A stretch of DNA of 5,812 bases from an uncultured Corynebacterium sp. (GTDB taxonomy: Bacteria; Actinomycetota; Actinomycetes; Mycobacteriales; Mycobacteriaceae): the NCBI RefSeq assembly GCF_902489365.1, contig NZ_CABTZR010000109.1, positions 1 to 5,812 of the forward strand. The letters are read 5' to 3'. The position numbers and the translations under genes were made by a program. Position 1 is the stretch's first letter; each line of letters starts with the position of its first letter. The notes below the pieces were generated by a model. It searched no databases. It saw only the letters and a program-made list of their open reading frames with translations, and was not told where the DNA came from. Positions 1 through 5,481 of this stretch are shown one piece after another.

Positions 1-119
1 TCGAGGTCACCCAGATTTCCCGCCTCGACGGTGACAAGTCCACCGACAACGACCAGAACGTTGATTCCCGCAAGATCACCGTCAAGGACACCGGCAAGAA
101 GGCCGAGGGCCTGTTCTAA
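1..119 (+). CDS. 3' end of an unrecognised protein (partial)
   Basis: The window opens inside a reading frame whose codons start at base 3 and end at TAA 117-119, giving 38 residues. The tail is very hydrophilic, with many Asp, Lys and Asn, contains the string DNDQNVDSRKITVKDTGKK and ends in EGLF. It has no membrane segment, no cysteine and no motif that I can tie to a family. That it is a real gene end is supported by codons rich in C or G at the third position and by a strong intrinsic terminator 70 bases downstream. The beginning of the gene lies outside the window, so no function is proposed. Confidence 0.7.
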   Translation, partial: EVTQISRLDGDKSTDNDQNVDSRKITVKDTGKKAEGLF

Positions 120-172
120 GGAACACCCCTCGCCCCCTTCGGGGAGTGCAGCCCGCCGGCGCTTAGTCCGGT

Positions 173-188
173 AGTGAGAGAGTGAGAG
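173..188 (+). repeat. Perfect tandem 8-bp repeat (AGTGAGAG x2)
   Basis: AGTGAGAG occurs twice back to back at 173-180 and 181-188, immediately before the terminator stem. Two copies only; it may be chance or slippage. No function is implied. Confidence 0.6.
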
Positions 189-189
189 G

Positions 190-229
190 AAACCCCCGAC
201 CGCCCCCATGCGGTCGGGGGTTTACGTTT
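190..229 (+). terminator. Strong rho-independent terminator
   Basis: A perfect 14-bp stem pairs 190-203 (AAACCCCCGACCGC) with 210-223 (GCGGTCGGGGGTTT) around a 6-base loop, CCCCAT. On the plus strand it is followed by TTTACGTTT, a short T-rich tail. It should end the transcript of the gene finishing at 119 and insulate the mycolyltransferase gene. The stem is nearly symmetrical, but the minus-strand exit sequence is less T-rich, so plus-strand use is the better reading. Confidence 0.9.
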
Positions 230-332
230 CTCCGTGCCTAGCGGGCAGGGTTGTTATTCACGAGTGTCGCCGCAGCTGCTGCGATGCGCAGTTCGGAACA
301 CAGGCAATGCAGGTGATGCAGCGTTCCTTAGA

Positions 333-338
333 TATCCT
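333..338 (+). promoter_or_regulatory. -10 box of a probable leaderless promoter
   Basis: TATCCT fits the actinobacterial TAnnnT -10 pattern and lies exactly 6 bases before the A of ATG 345. Transcription starting 6-7 bases after the box would begin on the start codon itself, giving a leaderless mRNA. No convincing -35 hexamer is visible. The purine run GAGAGG at 339-344 touches the ATG and is too close to serve as a normal Shine-Dalgarno site. Confidence 0.5.
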
Positions 339-344
339 GAGAGG

Positions 345-1523
345 ATGCATTTCTCTCGCACCGCACTAGCGGGCCTTCTTTCGATGGGGCTGGTTCTTTC
401 TCCTTCCCACACCCATCTCGCACACGCGCAGTCATCAGTTGAGTCCGCACACTCAATAGATTCGCTGAGCAGCGAAGTCACCAACATTGATCAGCACTCC
501 TCTGTCCTCGATCCCATTGCGCTGGGCCCGCTGGCACCTGTGCTCTTCGCGGAGAATGTTTTTGCTGTATGGGGGCCACTAATCCAGCTGTTAAAGATTC
601 CCATCGTGAAGCCAGAAGCCACGCGTCCACCGGCAACCGCCGCGCCGGCACAGCTGCGGGAGCTGCGGCATATCCAAGACAATGTGTGGGAACTTAAGGC
701 CTATTCACCGGCCATGGACCGTGTCATCACCAACGACATCATTCTCCCACCGGGTGGATTGGAGAATACCCAGCCCCGCCCGACCTATTACCTGCTGGGC
801 GGTGCAGGAGGAGGCGAGGACGCACTGTGGTGGGACGGCGGCGGAGCCTCCGAGTTTTTCCAAGACAAGCAGGTCAATGTCGTGTCTCCCCGCGGTGCGT
901 ATGGCTCGATGATGTCCGATTGGGCGCAGCCCCATGACACCCACGGAAAATACAAGTGGGCCACCTATCTGACCAAGGAGCTCCCGCAACTTATCGACTC
1001 CGAGTTTCACGGCAACGGTACTGACGGCATCGCGGGCGTGAGTAACTCTGGCGGCCCAGCGCTCGAACTTGCCACCTATGATCCGCGGTTCAAGGTGGCT
1101 GGTTCCATCTCCGGTTGCCCCTCGACCACGGGCGTTGTCGCGCAAGGCTTCGCGTGGGTCAGCGCGGCGTTCTACGGCACTGACCCGGCGCGCTCCTTTG
1201 GTCCGCCGTGGGATCCGGCGTGGGCTCGGCATTCGCCGGTTCTCAACCTCGATCAACAAAAGGGGCGAAAGACCTTCGTCATCGTCTCCCGTGGTGGCCC
1301 GGCAGACTTTGATGTCGACATTGAGGACTCACCGCTGCCTGCACTAGGCCTCAACGAGCGGTTGGATTATTGGTGCAGCTCCTATTACGCCAAGCAGGCC
1401 ACCGCGGCTGGTGTGGATCTTGATTACTACGAGCTTCCGGAGGGGCGCCACACGTGGGAGCTGTTCCGACGCGAGCTGGCCATCAGTTGGGCCACGGTGG
1501 GCCCGGCCCTCGGCGTGGAGTAG
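345..1523 (+). CDS. Secreted mycolyltransferase (antigen 85 / Cmt family esterase)
   Basis: The product (392 aa) is an exported alpha/beta-hydrolase of the antigen-85 type. The family transfers mycolyl groups between trehalose esters and onto arabinogalactan outside the plasma membrane. Residues 1-29 form a signal peptide (hydrophobic core ALAGLLSMGLVL, cleavage probably after AHAQ). A linker of about 70 residues of low recognisability follows, and the catalytic domain starts near residue 102. The nucleophile is Ser233 in GVSNSGGPALELA, matching GLSMSGG of Ag85. Glu338 in LNERLDYW and His369 in GRHTWELF complete the triad; the Ser-Glu and Glu-His spacings (105 and 31) are close to Ag85C (104 and 32). 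The frame stays open upstream to a GTG at 234, but that extension is not signal-like and begins just after the terminator, so ATG 345 is chosen. The gene is probably monocistronic. Which mycolyl acceptor it uses cannot be told from sequence. Confidence 0.9.
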   Translation: MHFSRTALAGLLSMGLVLSPSHTHLAHAQSSVESAHSIDSLSSEVTNIDQHSSVLDPIALGPLAPVLFAENVFAVWGPLIQLLKIPIVKPEATRPPATAAPAQLRELRHIQDNVWELKAYSPAMDRVITNDIILPPGGLENTQPRPTYYLLGGAGGGEDALWWDGGGASEFFQDKQVNVVSPRGAYGSMMSDWAQPHDTHGKYKWATYLTKELPQLIDSEFHGNGTDGIAGVSNSGGPALELATYDPRFKVAGSISGCPSTTGVVAQGFAWVSAAFYGTDPARSFGPPWDPAWARHSPVLNLDQQKGRKTFVIVSRGGPADFDVDIEDSPLPALGLNERLDYWCSSYYAKQATAAGVDLDYYELPEGRHTWELFRRELAISWATVGPALGVE

Positions 1524-1541
1524 CACGCCTAGTGCGCTCTT

Positions 1542-1579
1542 CGTGGCTGTTTCATGCCACGCTTCTCGCCACGCTTGTG
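1542..1579 (+). repeat. Small inverted repeat and 12-bp direct repeat between the mycolyltransferase gene and gntP
   Basis: CGTGGC (1542-1547) pairs with GCCACG (1556-1561) around an 8-base loop. The right arm also begins a 12-bp direct repeat, GCCACGCTTCTC (1556-1567) followed by GCCACGCTTGTG (1568-1579), 10 of 12 bases identical. There is no T-tract, so a terminator is doubtful. A regulator site in the gntP leader is possible. The half-site spacing does not match the GlxR (TGTG-N8-CACA) pattern. Confidence 0.35.
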
Positions 1580-1640
1580 CGCAGGCCCGCAGCGCCGAAG
1601 ACCTAGATCACCGCACGTTGCATTAGCAAAATCAGCATCC

Positions 1641-3044
1641 ATGAATGTCATGGATACGTGGGAACCCACACTTACGACAGGACCACTTCTCGGCATCGCC
1701 GCGGCTGCAATTGCGGTCATCCTGGTCCTTGTCATCTACTTCAAGGTGCATGCCTTCGTCACCCTCGTCACGGTCTCCGCGCTGACTGCGTTGGCCGCCG
1801 GCATCCCGCTGGACGGCGTGGTGCCCACCATGACGAGCGGCTTCGGATCGACGTTGGGTTCCGTAGCCTTGTTGGTGGGCTTGGGCGCCATGATCGGGCG
1901 GTTGGCGGAGACCTCCGGCGGTGCTAAGACGCTTGCCGACGCCCTCGTGAAACTCTTCGGCGAAGCCAAAGCCCCTTTGGCACTCGGCGTAGCTTCCCTC
2001 ATCATGGGCTTTCCCATCTTCTTCGACGCGGGCCTCATGGTGATGCTGCCGGTCATCTTTGCCGTCGCCAGGCGCCTGGACGGCCCAGTCTTGGCCTATG
2101 ACATTCCCGCGGCCGGTGCTTTCTCCGTCATGCACGTCTTCGTCCCACCGCACCCGGGGCCTGTTGCGGCCGGTGAGTTCTTCGGCGCGAACATCGGCCT
2201 GATCCTTATCTTCGGCCTCCTCGTCGCGCTGCCCACGTGGTATCTCTCCGGATACCGCTTCGGGCTCCATTTGGGCAAGAAGTACCCCTACCGCCTCGAG
2301 GAGGCCATAACCGGTGCGCTGGTCAGCGATGCCGAATTGCCGGATCGCCCGGCCTCCCCGTTCGCAGTTCTCAGCATCCTGCTCATCCCCATGGTCCTCA
2401 TCTTTGGCAATACCGGGCTGACCACGCTGGGCACCGCTGGCCTGGTCGACCCCGCTGCCTCATGGGTGCGCTTCTTTATTTTCCTGGGGCAGACCCCGAT
2501 CGCGCTGCTGATCACCACTCTTGCAGCGATGACCGTGCTGGGCCTGCGCCGTGGGGAAAGCAAGAGCGCCATCGAAAAGACCGTGGAGTCTTCGCTCGGT
2601 CCGATTTGTTCCGTCATCCTCATCACCGGCGCCGGCGGCATGTTCGGCGGGGTTCTGCGCACCAGCGGTATTGGTGACGCGCTGGCGGATTCCATGTCCG
2701 GACTCGGCGTCCCCGTTATCTTGGCCTGCTACCTCATCGCGGTCGCCCTGCGCCTAGCGCAAGGCTCAGCCACCGTTGCCCTCACCACGGCCGCCGCGCT
2801 CATGGCGCCCGCCGTCGAGGCCGGCGGCTTCAGCGAAATTCAGCTGGTCCTCATCACGCTCGCCACCGCGGCGGGCTCCGTCTTTGGCAGCCACGTCAAT
2901 GACTCGGGTTTCTGGTTGGTCGGCCGGCTCATGGGCATGGACGTAGCCACCACGCTGCGGACATGGACAGTCAACCAGGCCCTGATTTCCGCGATCGGCT
3001 TCGGCGTTGTCCTCATCTTCTACGGCGCCGCCGCGCTGCTCTAG
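1641..3044 (+). CDS. gntP: Gluconate:H+ symporter, GntP family
   Basis: This inner-membrane permease (467 aa) takes up gluconate with protons. It is hydrophobic throughout with roughly 12-14 membrane segments, the first near residues 14-34. Family landmarks in order are GFGSTLGSVALLVGLGAMIGR (about 67-87), GFPIFFDAGLMVMLPV (123-138), the VPPHPGPVAAG loop (168-178), GGMFGGVLRTSGIG (332-345), RLAQGSATVALTTAAAL (371-387) and GSHVNDSGFWLV (416-427). The length is normal. The frame extends upstream to ATG 1554, but those 29 residues are basic and not membrane-like, so MNVMDTWEP at 1641 is preferred; a second ATG at 1650 is the alternative. Neither has a visible Shine-Dalgarno. Gluconokinase lies convergently downstream and supports gluconate as substrate. 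A related sugar acid cannot be excluded. Confidence 0.92.
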   Translation: MNVMDTWEPTLTTGPLLGIAAAAIAVILVLVIYFKVHAFVTLVTVSALTALAAGIPLDGVVPTMTSGFGSTLGSVALLVGLGAMIGRLAETSGGAKTLADALVKLFGEAKAPLALGVASLIMGFPIFFDAGLMVMLPVIFAVARRLDGPVLAYDIPAAGAFSVMHVFVPPHPGPVAAGEFFGANIGLILIFGLLVALPTWYLSGYRFGLHLGKKYPYRLEEAITGALVSDAELPDRPASPFAVLSILLIPMVLIFGNTGLTTLGTAGLVDPAASWVRFFIFLGQTPIALLITTLAAMTVLGLRRGESKSAIEKTVESSLGPICSVILITGAGGMFGGVLRTSGIGDALADSMSGLGVPVILACYLIAVALRLAQGSATVALTTAAALMAPAVEAGGFSEIQLVLITLATAAGSVFGSHVNDSGFWLVGRLMGMDVATTLRTWTVNQALISAIGFGVVLIFYGAAALL

Positions 3045-3532
3045 ACCTGCAGGTACTCGGCTGCTGCGGCAGCAAGGTCCTCCGGGGCAGCGCTGACATC
3101 CAGCACGATGCCTGCTTCCTCTGGGCGCAGTTCCTCCAAGGTTTCGAACTGCGAATCAAGCAGGGATACAGGCATGAAGTGCCCAGAACGCTGGCTCATA
3201 CGTTCCTTGAGCAGCTCGTAAGAGCCATGCAGGTGCACGAAAACCGTATCCGGTGCCGCGGCGCGGATGATGTCGCGGTAGGAGTGCTTGAGCGCGGAAC
3301 AACCAACGATGGCGCCACCTTCTTGGTCCGCGAGGAAGCGCCCGATGGATTCGAGCCAGGGTTTCCGGTCATCGTCGTCAAGCGCCTGCCCCGAGGCCAT
3401 CTTCTCGATGTTCGCCGCCGGGTGCATATCATCCCCATCCCGGAAGGGCAGGCCGGTGCGCTGCGCCAGCAACTCCCCGACCGTGGACTTACCGCAGCTT
3501 GAGACCCCCATGATCACCACGTGCTTGCGCAT
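3041..3532 (-). CDS. gntK: Gluconokinase
   Basis: GntK (EC 2.7.1.12, 163 aa, cytoplasmic) phosphorylates gluconate with ATP to 6-phosphogluconate, which enters the pentose phosphate pathway. It is a P-loop kinase of normal length. The Walker A motif GVSSCGKST spans residues 9-17. It is followed by the family blocks FRDGDDMHPAANIEKM (30-45), LDDDDRKPWL (51-60), VGCSALKHSYRDIIR (76-90) and QRSGHFMPVSLLDSQFETLEEL (114-135). Two ATGs lie in tandem, at 3535 and 3532. The excellent AAAGGAGG at 3544-3537 is only 1 base from the first but 4 from the second, so 3532 is chosen. A GTG further out (3553) would place the ribosome site inside the gene. It converges on gntP with shared stop bases and sits 75 bases downstream of a small secreted-protein gene on the same strand, but has its own promoter candidate. 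Confidence 0.94.
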   Translation of the reverse strand: MRKHVVIMGVSSCGKSTVGELLAQRTGLPFRDGDDMHPAANIEKMASGQALDDDDRKPWLESIGRFLADQEGGAIVGCSALKHSYRDIIRAAAPDTVFVHLHGSYELLKERMSQRSGHFMPVSLLDSQFETLEELRPEEAGIVLDVSAAPEDLAAAAAEYLQV

Positions 3533-3536
3533 CATT

Positions 3537-3544
3537 CCTCCTTT
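3537..3544 (-). promoter_or_regulatory. Ribosome binding site of gntK
   Basis: On the minus strand AAAGGAGG is followed by A-ATG-ATG. It is a near-complete match to the 16S anti-Shine-Dalgarno and the strongest such site in the window. Its spacing favours the second ATG (3532). Confidence 0.85.
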
Positions 3545-3556
3545 AAACGCCACCCG

Positions 3557-3562
3557 ATTTTA
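3557..3562 (-). promoter_or_regulatory. Candidate -10 box of gntK
   Basis: Minus-strand TAAAAT (preceded by GCG) fits the corynebacterial TAnaaT -10 consensus. A start 6-7 bases on would give a leader of about 18 bases carrying the AAAGGAGG site. The -35 region is poor (TTCCTC at about 17 bases). No GntR-type operator is obvious in the 75-base gap. Confidence 0.5.
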
Positions 3563-3607
3563 CGCGCCACGCGCTACGCGAGGAAGCACGGCTGAGCGCA
3601 GTGCGAC

Positions 3608-3994
3608 TTAGCCCAGTGGCCCGTAGCCAAAGTCGCCGCGCTGCACCTCGCCGCGGGCAGTTGGATCAAAAGTGGCACACAAAGCCGCCGCCACGTAGCG
3701 CACGCCGCCCTCCGGCGCGGAGGAGCCGACGCGCTCGGCGCAGTTCTCAAGAGCAGGCATGCCGATGCTCTGGCCCGGCATAGTCATGGAGAAGAAGGAT
3801 GCCGCCATCATGGTGTTGCCATCGGCGCGCACGTATTCCGAGGAGCCCTTGATGGCCTGCCAGGCAATCGCCCCGACGGGATCGGTGCGGAACTGGTCCC
3901 GCTCAGTTTGGGTCAGCTCGGCATTGGCAGCGGGTACGGACAGCGATGCGACGAGGAGCGCAGCGCATGCTGCGAGGAAAGAAGACTTTTTCAT
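3608..3994 (-). CDS. Small secreted protein of unknown function
   Basis: I do not recognise this 128-residue product. Residues 1-25 form a clear Sec signal peptide: MKK, then a hydrophobic core SFLAACAALLVASLSV, then the AxA site in PAANA before Glu26. There is no lipobox, since the only Cys in the leader (C10) is inside the core. The mature part is about 103 residues, has two cysteines (C85 in ENCAERVG and C106 in AALCATFD) that could form one disulfide, and ends in a Gly-rich tail, GDFGYGPLG. The mature protein shows no further membrane helix. A TACAGT box 6 bases before the ATG suggests its own leaderless promoter, although mmuM ends 51 bases upstream on the same strand. Function is not assigned; extracellular or envelope location is inferred from the signal peptide. 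Confidence 0.8.
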   Translation of the reverse strand: MKKSSFLAACAALLVASLSVPAANAELTQTERDQFRTDPVGAIAWQAIKGSSEYVRADGNTMMAASFFSMTMPGQSIGMPALENCAERVGSSAPEGGVRYVAAALCATFDPTARGEVQRGDFGYGPLG

Positions 3995-4000
3995 AGCAAT

Positions 4001-4006
4001 ACTGTA
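4001..4006 (-). promoter_or_regulatory. -10 box of a probable leaderless promoter for the small secreted protein
   Basis: Minus-strand GATACAGT matches the gnTAnanT extended -10 pattern. TACAGT ends 6 bases before the A of ATG 3994, so transcription should start on or next to the start codon. No Shine-Dalgarno precedes the gene (ATTGCT lies between box and ATG). A weak -35-like GGACAA lies 17 bases upstream at 4024-4029. Confidence 0.6.
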
Positions 4007-4045
4007 TCGCCCGTACCGTGGGGTTGTCCTGGAATTCCTTCGTTA

Positions 4046-4981
4046 TTACCCAGAGGAATCATTTGTTGCGCGAAGGATGGAAGCGCGCAGCTGGCGTATC
4101 TCAGTGGGCCCCACGCGGCAGCACCCGCCCAGCAGGCTAGCGCCGGCAGCCACGAGATCCGTTGCAGCCTCAGCCAAACTCACCGCGCCAGCGGGGGCCG
4201 GCCGCCACTCATGGGCGCCGTGGTCCCAGAGTTCGCCGCTGTTGGGACAAGCTAACAACGGCTTATCGGTGGCTGCGCGCAGTGTCTTCACCACACCAAG
4301 TGCTTGGGGTGCACTCACGCAGTTCACACCCACGGCCCCCAGCCGTGGTGCCTGGTTGACCAGGTCGATAACACGCATGAGCTTGACCGGGTCAGCGGCA
4401 ATGGCCCCGGTAATGCTCAGCGCGAAGGGCTTGGGCTGAGCCGACAGGAGCTCCAGCAGTACTGCAGCCTCATCGACGTTGGGGATGGTCTCGGCAAGCA
4501 AAAAGTCAGCGTCCGTATCCGCGAGCACCGCCACCCTGCGGGCATGCCAGCGGTACAGCTCCTCGCGGCTAAGGCCGTAGGCCCCGTCGTAGTCGGTGCC
4601 CTCACCTGGGCCTGCGCCATAAGGGCCGATAGATGCGGCGACCAAGTACTCCCCCGCTACACCGTGCTTGTCGACGACCCCGCCCGCCGCTTCCCGTGCC
4701 ACAGCAACGCTGCGGCGCAGAAGTGTTTCCGCCTCCTCGCCGAGGACGTCAAAGGTGACTTGGTAGGAAGCCGTTGTGGCCACGTGGGCACCAGCGGCGA
4801 AGAAGTCAGCGTGGGCCGATCCGATGAGCGCTGGGTTCTCACGCAGCACTCGTGCCGACCACAACGGGCCGGAGATGTCGTGCCCCTGGGCTTCGAGGTG
4901 GGTTCCCAGGCCGCCATCGAGAAGCAGCGGCGCGGCTTGAAGGACCATGCGCATGAGCTTAGCAATGGCTTCCGCAGTCAC
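4046..4981 (-). CDS. mmuM: Homocysteine S-methyltransferase
   Basis: The product (311 aa, cytoplasmic) transfers a methyl group to homocysteine to give methionine; family members use S-methylmethionine or S-adenosylmethionine as donor. It has the zinc fold of Pfam S-methyl_trans: LLLDGGLGTHLE at 19-30, TTASYQVTF at 69-77, ASIGPYGA at 116-123, ETIPNVDEA at 164-172, GVNC with zinc ligand Cys221, PNSGELWD at 246-253, and GGCC with zinc ligands Cys287 and Cys288, then RVGPTEI. Length is normal and all three cysteines are present. The start is uncertain: GTG 4981 leaves 18 residues before LLLDG, close to E. coli MmuM, while ATG 4954 or ATG 4948 would leave 9 or 7. None has a good Shine-Dalgarno. 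No S-methylmethionine permease gene lies in the window, so the true methyl donor is open. Confidence 0.92.
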   Translation of the reverse strand: MTAEAIAKLMRMVLQAAPLLLDGGLGTHLEAQGHDISGPLWSARVLRENPALIGSAHADFFAAGAHVATTASYQVTFDVLGEEAETLLRRSVAVAREAAGGVVDKHGVAGEYLVAASIGPYGAGPGEGTDYDGAYGLSREELYRWHARRVAVLADTDADFLLAETIPNVDEAAVLLELLSAQPKPFALSITGAIAADPVKLMRVIDLVNQAPRLGAVGVNCVSAPQALGVVKTLRAATDKPLLACPNSGELWDHGAHEWRPAPAGAVSLAEAATDLVAAGASLLGGCCRVGPTEIRQLRASILRATNDSSG

Positions 4982-4992
4982 CCCGCACCATT

Positions 4993-4998
4993 ACGATA
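4993..4998 (-). promoter_or_regulatory. Possible -10 box for mmuM
   Basis: Minus-strand TATCGT fits TAnnnT and ends 11 bases before GTG 4981, which would give a leader of only about 4 bases. An AT-rich TTATATAG a little further upstream (around 5012-5019) competes with it. No -35 is clear. Confidence 0.3.
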
Positions 4999-5025
4999 AG
5001 CCACCCCAATCGCTATATAAGTTTT

Positions 5026-5038
5026 CCTAATCTTTAGG
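5026..5038. promoter_or_regulatory. 13-bp palindrome upstream of mmuM (possible operator)
   Basis: CCTAA (5026-5030), TCT, then TTAGG (5034-5038) form a perfect 5-bp inverted repeat with a 3-base centre, about 45 bases upstream of the mmuM start. The arms resemble DtxR half-sites but point the opposite way, and the sequence does not match the McbR methionine-regulator pattern as I know it. The regulator is unknown. Confidence 0.35.
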
Positions 5039-5142
5039 CAATCCAAGCACCTTCTCTGACATCCATTCGCGCCTGTCACCACGATTTCCACGGGTCACGC
5101 CGCAGCGACACCCATAAGCGCAAGCTATACATTCACAGAAGA

Positions 5143-5216
5143 TATCCATGCATTTGCCAAGAAATGGCCAAGGTTTTATCCATATTTAGCCCCCATTCAC
5201 CTAAAAGGCCTGGATA
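5143..5216. repeat. Three TATCCA motifs phased at 34 bp
   Basis: TATCCAT occurs at 5143-5149 and 5177-5183, and the inverted form TGGATA at 5211-5216. All three begin exactly 34 bases apart. The first and second match over 7 bases. They could be sites for one DNA-binding protein, but chance is not excluded. Confidence 0.4.
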
Positions 5217-5416
5217 TAGGAATGCGATCCTGAACGGCCACCCCCACACATTACCCCCACTGGACAAAACTAAAGGCTTAATCTTTACAAAGTCAGGCCA
5301 AAGGTAGGGGAAATCTCAAGAAGCTTAAGAGACGGGCCATAAATAACAACAAACATAAGACTAAAGCTTAAAACTGCTGGTCATCTGGCCTTTCCACACC
5401 AAAGAGCGCTTTAATT

Positions 5417-5463
5417 TTAAGTGAAAGTACCGCTCGGTACGCGGCAGGAAAGCCGCCACTTAA
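5417..5463 (+). ncRNA. Predicted three-way-junction RNA element in the leader of the CAP-domain gene
   Basis: Three perfect stems nest within 47 bases. The closing stem pairs TTAAGTG (5417-5423) with CACTTAA (5457-5463), 7 bp. After a 3-base AAA junction, the second stem pairs GTACC (5427-5431) with GGTAC (5436-5440) around GCTC. The third follows with no gap and pairs GCGGC (5441-5445) with GCCGC (5452-5456) around AGGAAA. It ends 9 bases before the ribosome site and 26 before the ATG, a place suited to translation control. I cannot match it to a known riboswitch class. A caveat is that TAATTT at 5412-5417 could be a -10 box, which would leave the left arm of the closing stem untranscribed and make GTACCG-CT-CGGTAC a repressor operator instead. 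Confidence 0.45.
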
Positions 5464-5472
5464 CCCTGAAGC

Positions 5473-5481
5473 AGAAAGAGG
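5473..5481 (+). promoter_or_regulatory. Ribosome binding site of the CAP-domain gene
   Basis: AGAAAGAGG is one base short of the full actinobacterial AGAAAGGAGG complement and stands 8 bases before ATG 5490. It also rules against the in-frame GTG at 5481, which would overlap it. Confidence 0.8.

Noticed and set aside
124..148. Small hairpin CACCCC / GGGG-A-GTG just after the first stop codon
   Set aside because: Pairing is interrupted, alternatives compete and there is no T-tract; the 190-229 hairpin is far better as terminator.
234..344. N-terminal extension of the mycolyltransferase from GTG 234
   Set aside because: The 37 added residues would bury the signal peptide, the GTG lies directly at the terminator exit, and a -10 box lies within the extension just before ATG 345.
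705..1259. 184-codon minus-strand open frame inside the mycolyltransferase gene
   Set aside because: It is the antisense shadow of a gene with a complete catalytic triad; the translation is Arg-rich, has no motif, and no ribosome site was evident.
1632..2270. 212-codon minus-strand open frame opposite gntP
   Set aside because: The translation is hydrophilic, rich in His, Gln, Glu and Gly, typical of the complement of membrane-protein codons in GC-rich DNA; gntP is certain on the plus strand.
2963..3502. 179-codon plus-strand open frame opposite gntK
   Set aside because: Antisense shadow; gntK has Walker A, all family blocks and a strong Shine-Dalgarno.
3759..4439. 226-codon plus-strand open frame across the small secreted gene and mmuM
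   Set aside because: It crosses two well-supported minus-strand genes and their gap, and its translation resembles no protein family.
4304..4999. 231-codon plus-strand open frame opposite mmuM
   Set aside because: Antisense of a gene with all three zinc cysteines and family motifs; no signal of its own.
5148..5189. Possible small ORF in the long intergenic region
   Set aside because: Only 13 codons, with no ribosome site or coding character.
5417..5463. Hammerhead ribozyme or c-di-AMP (ydaO) riboswitch
   Set aside because: The hammerhead CUGANGA core is absent, and the element is far smaller than ydaO and lacks its conserved blocks.
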